15,585 nt of DNA from an uncultured Bacilli bacterium (lineage in GTDB: Bacteria > Bacillota_I > Bacilli_A > RF39 > UBA660), in the NCBI GenBank assembly GCA_934098385.1, contig CAKOOJ010000013.1, forward strand, positions 1-15,585, read 5' to 3'. The notes under the pieces were generated by a model that had not been told where the DNA came from, made no database searches, and saw nothing but the letters and a program-made list of their open reading frames with translations. The translations under genes were made by a program, and so were the position numbers. Below, in pieces: positions 1 to 7,326 of this stretch. How positions within the stretch are numbered: position 1 is the first letter of the stretch; every line of letters starts with the position of its first letter.

Positions 1-23
1 TTCATCTCCTTTACTAAATTATA
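1..23 (-). promoter_or_regulatory. Likely extended -10 promoter and RBS of a gene beyond the left edge
   Basis: On the minus strand, just past the rplT terminator, a perfect TATAAT (18-23) is preceded by TGG, giving an extended -10. It is followed closely by AAAGGAG (6-12), a strong Shine-Dalgarno sequence. The start codon would lie off the window. No convincing -35 is visible, and the implied leader would be only about 15 nt, so transcription may instead begin elsewhere. Confidence 0.35.
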
Positions 24-24
24 C

Positions 25-63
25 CAAAGAAAAAGTAAACACATCTTTTTTGTGTCTACTTTT
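25..63 (-). terminator. Rho-independent terminator of infC-rpmI-rplT
   Basis: On the minus strand, AAAAGTAGACAC (52-63) pairs with GTGTTTACTTTT (31-42), 12 pairs including one G-U, around a loop of about 9 nt. A T-rich run follows. It begins 11 nt after the rplT stop and closes the operon. Confidence 0.8.
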
Positions 64-74
64 ATTTTACAACT

Positions 75-608
75 TCATTTTAAAACATTTAATAATTCTT
101 CTTTTTTCATAGTAGTATATCCAGATATACCTTTTTCTTTAGCAACTTTTTTAAGTTCAGCTACTGTCATTTTAGATAAATCTGTTTTAACTTCTTCTTT
201 AGTAGTTTTAGTTTCTTTTACTTCTTTTTTTACTTCTGCTTTTCTTACTTTACCATTTAATGCATCTTTTGAAACATTAACTAATTCAGTAAAAGCTTTA
301 GGATTATCAATAGCAAGTTCACTTAACATTTTTCTATTAACTTCTACACCAGCTTTTGATAAACCATTTATAAATTTTGAATAACTTATATCATTTTGTC
401 TACATGCAGCATTAATTCTTGTAATCCATAATTTTCTAAAGTTTCTCTTATTTTGTTTTCTATCTCTATACGCATAAGCTCCACTATGGAATACTTGTTC
501 TTGAGCTGTTTTAAATAGTCTATGTTTACTACCAAAGTAACCTTTAGCAGCTTTTAAAACTTTTCTTCTTCTGTTTTTTGCAACAGTTCCACCTTTAACT
601 CTTGTCAT
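75..608 (-). CDS. rplT: 50S ribosomal protein L20 with C-terminal Rho_N/SAP-like extension
   Basis: Residues 1-117 are a complete ribosomal protein L20: basic N-terminus with KNRRRK, then YFGSKHR, AYRDRKQNKR and the FINGLSKAGVEVNRKML segment. L20 binds 23S rRNA early in 50S assembly and, in Firmicutes, represses its own operon through the infC leader. L20 is normally about 117-120 aa, but this one is 177 aa. A charged Lys/Glu/Thr linker (about 118-143) leads to a 34-residue module containing MTVAELKKVAKEKGI and MKKEELL, which looks like a Rho termination factor N-terminal (SAP-like) nucleic-acid-binding domain. The frame is continuous and ends at TGA directly before a terminator, so this is a fusion rather than read-through. 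Spacing to rpmI is 12 nt, with a GGTGA ribosome-binding site. Confidence 0.95.
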   Translation of the reverse strand: MTRVKGGTVAKNRRRKVLKAAKGYFGSKHRLFKTAQEQVFHSGAYAYRDRKQNKRNFRKLWITRINAACRQNDISYSKFINGLSKAGVEVNRKMLSELAIDNPKAFTELVNVSKDALNGKVRKAEVKKEVKETKTTKEEVKTDLSKMTVAELKKVAKEKGISGYTTMKKEELLNVLK

Positions 609-620
609 TATACTTCACCA

Positions 621-809
621 TTAGATGACATTTTTTAATTTGTCAACTGTTCCTTTCGCTAAATTTCCTGATTTTCTTCTTTGTCTTACTGCTTTTGCTG
701 TATCTTTACCAGTTTGGTGATTACCACCAGATTTTTTATAAGTTATTAATCCGCTTTTATGTTTCTTTAAAACTTTACTACTAGAATTATGTGTTTTTTG
801 TTTTGGCAT
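621..809 (-). CDS. rpmI: 50S ribosomal protein L35
   Basis: This 62-aa, very basic protein begins MPKQKTHNSSSKVLKKHKSG and has the L35 middle HQTGKDTAKAVRQRR, matching the family in length and pattern. L35 is a small structural protein of the large ribosomal subunit. The gene sits between infC and rplT, the standard bacterial order, with 13 nt to infC and 12 nt to rplT. A strong AAGGAGGAA site precedes the ATG. Expression is expected to be controlled with its neighbours through the leader upstream of infC. Confidence 0.97.
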   Translation of the reverse strand: MPKQKTHNSSSKVLKKHKSGLITYKKSGGNHQTGKDTAKAVRQRRKSGNLAKGTVDKLKNVI

Positions 810-822
810 AATAAATTCCTCC

Positions 823-1350
823 TTATTTCTTTGGCGCTAATATCATAGTCATGTTTCTACCAACTAATTCTGGATCTTTTTCAATATCTGCAAAATCTAC
901 AAGTTCATTTGCAAATTTTAAAAGTACTTCTCGTCCAAGCTCAGTATGAGCCATTTGACGTCCTTTAAATCTTAAAGATACTTTAATTTTGTGTCCTTTA
1001 GATAAATAATTAGCAGCATTTTTTCTTCTTGTCTCAAAATCATGAACATCAATAGTAACAGATAATTGATATTCTTTCATTTCTTTATTATTTTCTCTTT
1101 GTTTTTTTAAAGCTTCTTTTTGTTTTTTTTGACGTTCATAACGGTACCTGTTATAATCCATTATTTTTCCAACTGCATGTCCCGGTGTAGAATTCATTAA
1201 AACTAAATCTAAACCAGCATAATTTGCTATTGTTAATGCATCAGATAACTTCTTAGTACCCATTTGTTCTCCTTTAGGTCCTATTACCATTAATTCACTT
1301 ACTTTTATTTGATCATTGATTGGTAGATCATCTTTCTTAACATTTGCTAT
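823..1350 (-). CDS. infC: Translation initiation factor IF-3, AUA start
   Basis: IF-3 binds the 30S subunit, prevents premature 50S joining and checks the start codon and initiator tRNA. The C-terminal domain is clear (IDVHDFETRRKNAANYL, LRFKGRQM, then a terminal MTMILAPKK). The first in-frame ATG (1290) would give 155 aa and remove the conserved N-terminal residues. Reading upstream, the frame stays open through a typical IF-3 start (NVKKDDLPINDQIKVSEL) to an ATA codon at 1348-1350, 9 nt after a perfect GGAGG. I therefore place the start there, giving 175 aa, the normal family length. infC is known for non-AUG starts (AUU in E. coli and B. subtilis), which support autoregulation through IF-3 discrimination. 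An AUA start is the same logic with a different codon. It is first in the operon with rpmI and rplT. Confidence 0.9.
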   Translation of the reverse strand: MANVKKDDLPINDQIKVSELMVIGPKGEQMGTKKLSDALTIANYAGLDLVLMNSTPGHAVGKIMDYNRYRYERQKKQKEALKKQRENNKEMKEYQLSVTIDVHDFETRRKNAANYLSKGHKIKVSLRFKGRQMAHTELGREVLLKFANELVDFADIEKDPELVGRNMTMILAPKK

Positions 1351-1387
1351 AAAAACGCACCTCCATAAATTTAAAAAGTGAATACAT

Positions 1388-1465
1388 ATGTATCCACTTA
1401 AAAACCTTACATTATATTGGCTTTCAACCTACTGCTTTTTTGCAATCAGGTGGATGTGGATACAT
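1388..1465 (-). promoter_or_regulatory. L20-type autoregulatory leader of the infC operon
   Basis: In the transcript, ATGTATCCAC (1456-1465) pairs perfectly with GTGGATACAT (1388-1397), a 10-bp long-range stem. Inside it lies a second hairpin: ACCT...TGC, a run of six A, then GCA...AGGT. Firmicute infC-rpmI-rplT operons are known to carry a leader in which L20 binds an rRNA-like fold. The position, the operon and the closed structure fit that class. The match to the family is my judgement from structure and context, not an alignment. Confidence 0.65.
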
Positions 1466-1489
1466 CGCTTTCCTTTTCAATTCGTTATT

Positions 1490-1517
1490 ATTATATCATT
1501 TATAAATTACTTGTCAA
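1490..1517 (-). promoter_or_regulatory. Near-consensus sigma-A promoter of infC-rpmI-rplT
   Basis: On the minus strand, TTGACA (1512-1517) and TATAAT (1490-1495) are both perfect, spaced by 16 nt, with TGA immediately before the -10 (extended -10). Transcription would start near 1483, giving a leader of about 130 nt that contains the paired L20-type structure. The -35 box overlaps the last codons of the upstream phosphatidyltransferase gene. Confidence 0.85.
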
Positions 1518-2313
1518 TACTATTTTTATAATTTAGTACCAATTTTTTTATTTCGGCTCTTTTTTTATCATCAGGAAATAATTTATCATTTAAAGATAAA
1601 TCTTTAGTTACTTCGTAATAATTTTCATCTAATAATACTTTTTTTATATATTCCTTATATTTTTTTAATTCTTTTATATGTTTTTTTCTATTATATTTCT
1701 TATTTTTATTTAATTTTTTATTATATTCCAAAGCTGTTTTTGCTTGAATAGCAATTGTAGATGATAGCGGTATAGCATTAATCATTTCTTTATTTTTATT
1801 AATTTTATCTAATAAATTTTGCAACATAACTTTACACTCACTAAGTAATTCATTATCTATTTTTATATTTTCTAAATCACTAATTAGTTCTGGAGATAGT
1901 CCAGTAAGTAAAACTAAACTCATTGTTATACCCATAACCCACATTTTTATACGACCTACTTGTATTGATTTTCCATCTCCACCATGCAATGTATTATTTA
2001 TATTAATTGTTCCAATTAACACTTCTAATGATAAAGGTATTAACATTAATGGATACATTGTAGATAATACTACTAACATTGCTATTCCAAATATTTTATC
2101 TGCAGTCATATCAGCTAAACTACCAAACAAAGTACTAACTTTCCACTTTCTTGCTAACAAACCATCTAAACAATCTGTAAACAATATTGCTCCCATAAGT
2201 AAAAGAAAAGAAATAGCACTTAAAGAACCAATTAAAACAGGTAATAATATAGTTGCACCTATTCTAGATAAAGTTAAACCATTTACTATAATCTTCTTTA
2301 TTTTCTTTTCCAT
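1507..2313 (-). CDS. CDP-alcohol phosphatidyltransferase family protein (PgsA-like) with basic C-terminal tail
   Basis: This membrane enzyme transfers a phosphatidyl group from a CDP-lipid to an alcohol. The signature D-x2-D-G-x2-A-R-x8-G-x3-D-x3-D is complete, with D47, D50, G51, A54, R55, G64, D68 and D72. Hydrophobic segments surround it, as in the family. The likeliest role is phosphatidylglycerophosphate synthase, but the alcohol cannot be read from sequence. Typical enzymes are about 180-200 aa. This one has 268, and from about residue 160 it continues into a hydrophilic, Lys/Asn/Glu-rich, probably helical tail that I do not recognise. It follows the anchored hypothetical gene by 42 nt, with a GGGGG ribosome-binding site. 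The infC promoter overlaps its 3' end. Confidence 0.85.
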   Translation of the reverse strand: MEKKIKKIIVNGLTLSRIGATILLPVLIGSLSAISFLLLMGAILFTDCLDGLLARKWKVSTLFGSLADMTADKIFGIAMLVVLSTMYPLMLIPLSLEVLIGTININNTLHGGDGKSIQVGRIKMWVMGITMSLVLLTGLSPELISDLENIKIDNELLSECKVMLQNLLDKINKNKEMINAIPLSSTIAIQAKTALEYNKKLNKNKKYNRKKHIKELKKYKEYIKKVLLDENYYEVTKDLSLNDKLFPDDKKRAEIKKLVLNYKNSIDK

Positions 2314-2355
2314 ATTTCCCCCATTAAATTAAAACCTATTATAGTTTAAAATATA

Positions 2356-3009
2356 CTATTTGTCAAAATCAATCACATACTCATCACTATCAATTAAATA
2401 TTCTACTTTATATATACTGTTTTCATTAGTATATATTTTTACATTTAATATTCTACCATTATCATTTATTTGATAAGTATAATCTTTATTATTATTGTTA
2501 TTTTCAATAAATGCATTGTTATTTTTTAGATTGTTAAATAAATTATTAAAATCAAACAAATTAACATTAATTACACTTTCTAATAAAACCTCATTACTAT
2601 CAATAATTTCATACATATTATTATTTTTTACAATAATCTTCTTTATTCCATTATCAGTTTCTAAATAACCTTCTATTATATTATCTCTTAAAGTTCCATT
2701 TATTTTATATTCTATATTATTTATTTTTATAACCATATTTACATTATGTTTATTATATAATAATTTATTTTGTTTATCTATAAACTTATTAGTATCTTCA
2801 TTCTTACTATTTTCTTTAATTTGATTATTATCATTACTTACAGTATTATCAATTTTCTTTAAACTATTTGATATAGCTGCTATTGATAAAAATATCAAAA
2901 AGAATATAAAATATCCTAAAAGCTTTATACCAGCTTTTTTTCTAGGATCTTTCCATATTTCTTTTAATTTGTTCCAAAATTTCTTTATATTTTCCTTTTT
3001 ATTTTTCAT
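2356..3009 (-). CDS. Membrane-anchored protein of unknown function
   Basis: I do not recognise this 217-aa protein. The N-terminal 27 residues are strongly basic (MKNKKENIKKFWNKLKEIWK). One hydrophobic segment follows at about 28-46 (IKLLGYFIFFLIFLSIAAI). The remaining ~170 residues are polar and Asn-rich, with alternating short beta-like stretches (VIKINNIEYKINGTL, ILNVKIY, VEYLIDSDEYVIDF). The topology suggests a single anchor with an exported beta-rich domain. Its ATG overlaps the 3' end of fmt by 11 nt, so it is probably translationally coupled to it, and it precedes the phosphatidyltransferase gene. Asn-rich runs such as NNNNN around residue 170 are likely due to low GC and not functional. 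The function cannot be assigned. Confidence 0.7.
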   Translation of the reverse strand: MKNKKENIKKFWNKLKEIWKDPRKKAGIKLLGYFIFFLIFLSIAAISNSLKKIDNTVSNDNNQIKENSKNEDTNKFIDKQNKLLYNKHNVNMVIKINNIEYKINGTLRDNIIEGYLETDNGIKKIIVKNNNMYEIIDSNEVLLESVINVNLFDFNNLFNNLKNNNAFIENNNNNKDYTYQINDNGRILNVKIYTNENSIYKVEYLIDSDEYVIDFDK

Positions 3010-3928
3010 TTACTCTTACTCCAATTAAATTATTTTTATCTATACCATTTAAGTATGAATTTACTAACATTTGTTTTTTCCCAGATGGAATAAATTCAGT
3101 TATGACTACTTCACCATCACTGCATCCAATACCAATTCCATCTTTGTAAATATGATTTATTACACCAATTTTTCCTAATTTATTTTCATATCTAACTTTA
3201 ACTATTTTATATTCTATATTATTCATTATAAAATAACTTCTATTATATAATGCTCTAACTTTATTAAATATATTTCTATAAGTTGTATTAAAATCAATTA
3301 TTTCATCTTTTCTCTTAATTATATAAGCAAATGTTACTTTATCTTTTTCTTGCTTAATATTTGGACAACTTCCATTAATAATAGATGGCAATGTTTCTAT
3401 CAAAAGTTTAGCACCTAACATACTTAATTTTTCACTTAAAGTATTTATATTATCACTATCTAATATTTTAATGCTTTCTTGTTTAATAATATTTCCATCA
3501 TCCATACCTTCATCCATATACATAATAGTAATACCAGTTTCACTATCCCCATTTATAATAGATGCATGTATTGGAGCACCACCTCTATACTGAGGTAGTA
3601 GCGAAGCATGTACGTTTATGCACTTATATTTAGGTAAATCTAAAAGTATTTTAGGTATAATCTGTCCATAAGCACATGTAATAATAATGTCTGGATTTAC
3701 TTCTAATATTTTATTATAATCTTCTTTTATTTTAATTGGTGTAAATACTTCTATATTATTATCTAATGCAACACTCTTTATTGGACTAGGAGTTAATATT
3801 CTTTTTCTACCAACAAAAGCATCTGGTTGTGTCACTACCATAACAACGTTAGTATTTTCTATTAATACTTTTAAAACTGGAACTGCAAAGTCGGGTGTTC
3901 CCATAAACACTACTTTTAAATCTTTCAC
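2999..3928 (-). CDS. fmt: Methionyl-tRNA formyltransferase
   Basis: Fmt adds a formyl group from 10-formyl-tetrahydrofolate to Met-tRNA(fMet), making the bacterial initiator. The 309-aa length is normal. The N-terminal Rossmann-like catalytic domain shows VVFMGTPDFAVPVL (6-19), INVHASLLPQYRGGAPIH (104-121) with the catalytic Asn105 and His107, and MDEGMDDGN (138-146) supplying the catalytic Asp at about 143. The C-terminal OB-like tRNA-binding domain follows from about residue 205. The start is GTG, 4 nt after GAGGTGA, and translation begins directly with the conserved VVFMGTPDF region. It appears to head a three-gene unit with the anchored hypothetical protein (11-nt overlap) and the phosphatidyltransferase. 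A TATAAT at 3948-3953 could be its -10, but the -35 is poor. Confidence 0.96.
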   Translation of the reverse strand: MKDLKVVFMGTPDFAVPVLKVLIENTNVVMVVTQPDAFVGRKRILTPSPIKSVALDNNIEVFTPIKIKEDYNKILEVNPDIIITCAYGQIIPKILLDLPKYKCINVHASLLPQYRGGAPIHASIINGDSETGITIMYMDEGMDDGNIIKQESIKILDSDNINTLSEKLSMLGAKLLIETLPSIINGSCPNIKQEKDKVTFAYIIKRKDEIIDFNTTYRNIFNKVRALYNRSYFIMNNIEYKIVKVRYENKLGKIGVINHIYKDGIGIGCSDGEVVITEFIPSGKKQMLVNSYLNGIDKNNLIGVRVNEK

Positions 3929-3961
3929 GTTATCACCTCTACTAAATATTATACAAAATAT

Positions 3962-3991
3962 ATAAAAGAAAAACCAGTCTTTATAACTGGT
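3962..3991 (-). terminator. Second, weaker hairpin-plus-U terminator or fmt leader hairpin
   Basis: On the minus strand, ACCAGT (3986-3991) pairs with ACTGGT (3973-3978), followed by TTTTTCTTTT. It lies 56 nt beyond the stronger xseB terminator and just upstream of the candidate -10 of fmt. It could be a backstop terminator. The stem is only 6 bp. Confidence 0.5.
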
Positions 3992-4047
3992 CTTATAAAC
4001 TAATAAATTAAAAGTATATACACTTTCATTGAAAAAATCAAGTTATG

Positions 4048-4092
4048 GAAAAAAATTTCCAAAACTACCAAAAAATACAAAGTTTTGGAAAT
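4048..4092 (-). terminator. Strong Rho-independent terminator after xseB
   Basis: On the minus strand, ATTTCCAAAACT (4081-4092) pairs perfectly with AGTTTTGGAAAT (4055-4066), 12 bp around a 14-nt loop. A seven-T run follows. It lies 17 nt after the xseB stop and closes the long operon. Confidence 0.9.
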
Positions 4093-4108
4093 ATTATATT
4101 TTTTTCAC

Positions 4109-4327
4109 CTATTCACTAACTTCAAAATTATTTAAATTACCATTTTCATCTAATATCTTATTTACAGATTCAGTTGCTCTATTTAATTTATCACTACATA
4201 TTTTAATTAACTTCATAGCCTCACTATATTTTTCTATACTAGTTTCTAAATCTATATTACCATTTTCTAAATCTTTAACAATATGTTCAATATCTAACAT
4301 TAATTCATCAAATTTCTTTTCTTCCAT
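4109..4327 (-). CDS. xseB: Exodeoxyribonuclease VII small subunit
   Basis: XseB is the small, helical subunit that joins several copies to XseA to form exonuclease VII, a single-strand-specific DNase that degrades from both ends. The 72-aa protein has the family pattern: FDELMLDIEHIVKDLENGN near the start, then LETSIEKYSEAMKLIKIC and a polar C-terminus. Its ATG overlaps the xseA stop by one base (TAATG), giving tight translational coupling and a fixed subunit ratio. The gene ends at TAG and is followed by a strong terminator. Confidence 0.95.
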   Translation of the reverse strand: MEEKKFDELMLDIEHIVKDLENGNIDLETSIEKYSEAMKLIKICSDKLNRATESVNKILDENGNLNNFEVSE

Positions 4328-5592
4328 TATTCATTCTTCCCTTCTACTATAACATTAATATTTCCCTTATATAATTTAATATTTAATTTATCTTTTATGT
4401 TAATATCTTTTATATCTTTTATAACATTATTATCTTTTTTAACTACACTATATCCCTTACTTAAAATATTAAGTGGATTTAATAAGTTAAGTTTATTTAA
4501 TAATAATTCATAAGTATTATTATACCTATTTAAAATCGTATCTGGATTATTAATAGTATAATTCTTCATTACATTATCTAATCTTTTCTTATTATTATCT
4601 AATATATTCTTTATTTTATTGTTTAAATTATCTATTAATGTATCTAATTTTTGTTCTTTTATTTCAAATGTTGCTAAAGGATTTGTTAATACATAATTTG
4701 TTTTATAATTATCCAATCTTTTTTTATTAAATTCTATTATATTACTAATATCTTTATTAAGTCTAATATTAAGTTGATTTATAAAATTTTTTACATCTAT
4801 TATATTTGGTACAGCCATTTCTGCTGCTCCCGTTGGTGTAGGTGCTCTTAGGTCACTTACAAAATCACTAATTGTAAAATCAATTTCATGACCTACTGCA
4901 GATATTATAGGAGTTTTAGCATCGTAAATTGCACGTGCAACTATTTCTTCATTAAATGCCCATAAGTCTTCAATAGAGCCTCCACCTCTTCCAACAATAA
5001 GAACATCTAAATTATATTCATCTGCTTTTTTTATTTGTTTCACAATATCTGGCGCAGCAAGATCACCTTGTACAAGCGCTGGAAAAAGTATAGTTTCAGT
5101 TGATGGAAATCTTCTTTTTATAGTACTTAATATATCTCTAATAGCAGCTCCAGTAGGGGCAGTCACTATACCTATTTTTTTAGGAAATTTTGGTATAGGT
5201 CTCTTATGTTCTTGATTAAATAATCCTTCATTTGATAATTTCTTTTTTAATTCTTCAAATTTTAAATATAAATTACCTACACCATCACTAATCATTTCAT
5301 TTACATAAATTTGATAACCACCTGTTGGTTCATATACACTAACTCTTCCAACAACTAATACTTTCATTCCATCTTTAGGTACAAAATTAAGCTTACTAGC
5401 ATAAGTACTAAACATGACAGCATTTATTCTACTTCCTTCATCTTTTAAAGTAAAATATAAATGACCTCTGGTATGACCTTTAAAGTTAGAAATTTCTCCT
5501 TTTAATCCTAAGGTTTGAATATTAGGATCAGTATCAAATTTATTCTTTAAATATTTATTTAATGTAGTTACAGTTATATATCTTCTTTCCAT
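4327..5592 (-). CDS. xseA: Exodeoxyribonuclease VII large subunit
   Basis: This is the catalytic subunit of exonuclease VII. The N-terminal OB-fold (about 1-105) carries GEISNFKGHTRGHLYFTLKD, the single-strand DNA-binding segment. The catalytic core follows, with GIVTAPTGAAIRDI (141-154), GRGGGSIEDLWAFN (201-214), AVGHEIDFTISDF (232-244) and DLRAPTPTGAAE (247-258), all diagnostic of the family. The rest is a long Asn/Lys-rich coiled coil that binds XseB. At 421 aa it is slightly shorter than common homologues (about 440-450). It lies 23 nt after nusB and overlaps xseB by one base. The order nusB-xseA-xseB is usual in Firmicutes. Confidence 0.96.
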   Translation of the reverse strand: MERRYITVTTLNKYLKNKFDTDPNIQTLGLKGEISNFKGHTRGHLYFTLKDEGSRINAVMFSTYASKLNFVPKDGMKVLVVGRVSVYEPTGGYQIYVNEMISDGVGNLYLKFEELKKKLSNEGLFNQEHKRPIPKFPKKIGIVTAPTGAAIRDILSTIKRRFPSTETILFPALVQGDLAAPDIVKQIKKADEYNLDVLIVGRGGGSIEDLWAFNEEIVARAIYDAKTPIISAVGHEIDFTISDFVSDLRAPTPTGAAEMAVPNIIDVKNFINQLNIRLNKDISNIIEFNKKRLDNYKTNYVLTNPLATFEIKEQKLDTLIDNLNNKIKNILDNNKKRLDNVMKNYTINNPDTILNRYNNTYELLLNKLNLLNPLNILSKGYSVVKKDNNVIKDIKDINIKDKLNIKLYKGNINVIVEGKNE

Positions 5593-5615
5593 AAATTCTC
5601 CATCAAAAAGAATAG

Positions 5616-6011
5616 TTAATTATTAACTATCTTATCTAATACAGCATTAATCATATTTTTTACTTTTTCATCACAGTATTTTTTAGCAAGTTCAACAGCT
5701 TCATTTATTGCTACTATATCTGGTGTGTCAGTATATTTAATTTCATATATACCCATTCTTAAAATACAAGCACCAATAGTTTCTATTCTATCAATAGTCC
5801 AATTATTCAAATACTTATTTGCCAAATCATCTAATTCATTAATATTATTTAATACACCATTTACTATACTATTTACAAAATCATTATCTACTTCCATATT
5901 TTCTTTTATAACTTTATTTATATCATAATCATAATTACTTTTTTTATACATTTCAATTTGATATAAAATAGTCATTATTTTTTCTCTTAATTCACTTCTT
6001 TTTATAGCCAT
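5616..6011 (-). CDS. nusB: Transcription antitermination factor NusB
   Basis: NusB binds boxA RNA together with NusE (S10) and supports antitermination of rRNA operons. The all-helical family pattern is present: REKIMTILYQIEM near the N-terminus, then the central LANKYLNNWTIDRIETIGACILRMGIYE and PDIVAINEAVELAKKYCDE..INAVLDKI at the end. I place the start at the ATG at 6009-6011 (MAIKRSELRE, 131 aa), which has AGGTGA 5 nt upstream. An in-frame GTG three codons earlier overlaps that ribosome-binding site and has none of its own. It lies between nth (49 nt) and xseA (23 nt) in the same operon. Confidence 0.95.
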   Translation of the reverse strand: MAIKRSELREKIMTILYQIEMYKKSNYDYDINKVIKENMEVDNDFVNSIVNGVLNNINELDDLANKYLNNWTIDRIETIGACILRMGIYEIKYTDTPDIVAINEAVELAKKYCDEKVKNMINAVLDKIVNN

Positions 6012-6060
6012 ATTTTTCACCTGTTTCCAATTATATCACAAAGCAATAACAATTCCAATA

Positions 6061-6687
6061 TTACTTATTTATTTTCTTATAATATTTACAATAATCTTTT
6101 AATAAACATTTATCACACTCTGGTTTTATACTTTTACAAATATATCTTCCAAACAATACCAATTGATGATGAACTCTACTCCATTTATTCTTTGGTATTT
6201 TTTTCATGAGTTTATTTTCTACTTTTAGAACACTATCTTTATCATTTGCAAGATTAAGTCTTTTTGATACTCTTTCTACATGTGTGTCAACAGCAATAGT
6301 AGGTACATCAAAAAGATTAGATAAAACAACATTAGTTGTTTTTCTACCTACTCCTGGTAAACTTTCTAAATAATCTCTATCATTAGGAACTATACCATTA
6401 TAATCATTAATTAATTTTTTAGATAATTCTATTATATAAGTAGTCTTCTTTATATAATTTCCACAACTATATATAATTTTTTCTATATCTTTCTTATTTG
6501 ATTTACTTAAACTATATATATCATATTTACTAAATAAATCTTTAGTAACTTCATTTACTCTTTTATCAGTACATTGTGCAGATAAAACTGTTGCAATTAA
6601 TAATTCATAATCTTTATTATAATTAAGTTCACATTTAGGATTAGGTATCATTTTATCTAAAAGTTTTAATATATCATTAATTTTCAT
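6061..6687 (-). CDS. nth: Endonuclease III (DNA glycosylase/AP lyase)
   Basis: Nth removes oxidised pyrimidines and cleaves the resulting abasic site. The helix-hairpin-helix LPGVGRKTTNVV (110-121) contains the catalytic Lys116, and VDTHVERVSKRL contains the catalytic Asp134. The C-terminal iron-sulfur ligands follow the exact pattern C-x6-C-x2-C-x5-C (C184, C191, C194, C200). The 208-aa length is typical. Its 5' end overlaps dnaD by 11 nt, so the two are translationally coupled. dnaD beside nth is also the arrangement in Bacillus. No sign of damage is seen. Confidence 0.97.
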   Translation of the reverse strand: MKINDILKLLDKMIPNPKCELNYNKDYELLIATVLSAQCTDKRVNEVTKDLFSKYDIYSLSKSNKKDIEKIIYSCGNYIKKTTYIIELSKKLINDYNGIVPNDRDYLESLPGVGRKTTNVVLSNLFDVPTIAVDTHVERVSKRLNLANDKDSVLKVENKLMKKIPKNKWSRVHHQLVLFGRYICKSIKPECDKCLLKDYCKYYKKINK

Positions 6688-7318
6688 CTAACCAATTATA
6701 TTCAAAGAATGATACACTTTTTTCATTCTTTTCTTCTTTCTTCATTTTATTTTTATTAACATCATCAATAGTTTTATATCCCTTTTTACCCCATTCATAT
6801 AATATTTTATCAATATATCTAAAATTATTTACTCCATTATAGGTAGCTTCTTTTAATGCTTCTTTAATTAAATCCTCATTAATTCCACTTTCTATCCAAG
6901 CATTAATAAGTTCATATTCCATAGGGGTTAAAGGCCTAGCAAATTCATTTTCAAATAATTCAAATATATTTTTTTCTTGATTTTTAGTTATTTTTTTATT
7001 TATATTAGTAGCAGCCAACTTATATATACCATCTAATGATATTTCTTCGTCAATTCTATCTCCATTCTTTATGATATTAGTACTTATTAAATTTTTTTCC
7101 ATCAATGTATTAAATGAATTAATAATTTCTTCATTACTCATAGTAGTTATTTTATTAATTAATTTTAAATCTAATTCAGGATGTTCTTGATTAGTTAAAT
7201 ATATCAATAAAAGTATTTCGTTAATATTCAAGTTGTTTTCTTTTATTATCTTAAATAAAAAAGGTCTAATAATGTAATCCTTATTCTTTATAATATTATA
7301 AATAACTTCATTACTCAT
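6677..7318 (-). CDS. dnaD: DnaD-domain replication initiation protein
   Basis: DnaD helps load the replicative helicase at origins and at restarted forks in low-GC Firmicutes. The N-terminal winged-helix region (about 1-100, with LNINEILLLIYLTNQ) is followed by the diagnostic DnaD domain (about 122-185), with FARPLTPMEYELINAW, INEDLIKEALKEATYNGV and NFRYIDKILYEWGKKG. A charged tail ends FFEYNWLDEN, like the YxxxI-type single-strand DNA-binding tail of the family. The 213-aa length is normal. It sits 8 nt after cca and overlaps nth by 11 nt. Confidence 0.94.
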   Translation of the reverse strand: MSNEVIYNIIKNKDYIIRPFLFKIIKENNLNINEILLLIYLTNQEHPELDLKLINKITTMSNEEIINSFNTLMEKNLISTNIIKNGDRIDEEISLDGIYKLAATNINKKITKNQEKNIFELFENEFARPLTPMEYELINAWIESGINEDLIKEALKEATYNGVNNFRYIDKILYEWGKKGYKTIDDVNKNKMKKEEKNEKSVSFFEYNWLDEN

Positions 7319-7326
7319 TATTACAC

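Noticed and set aside
75..77. Mycoplasma-type code with TGA as Trp
   Set aside because: Trp is TGG in all the long genes, no gene contains an internal TGA, and the TGA ending rplT is followed by a terminator.
52..384. Plus-strand open frame opposite rplT
   Set aside because: It is antisense to the conserved L20 gene and has the low-complexity Ser/Thr/Phe composition of an AT-rich shadow frame.
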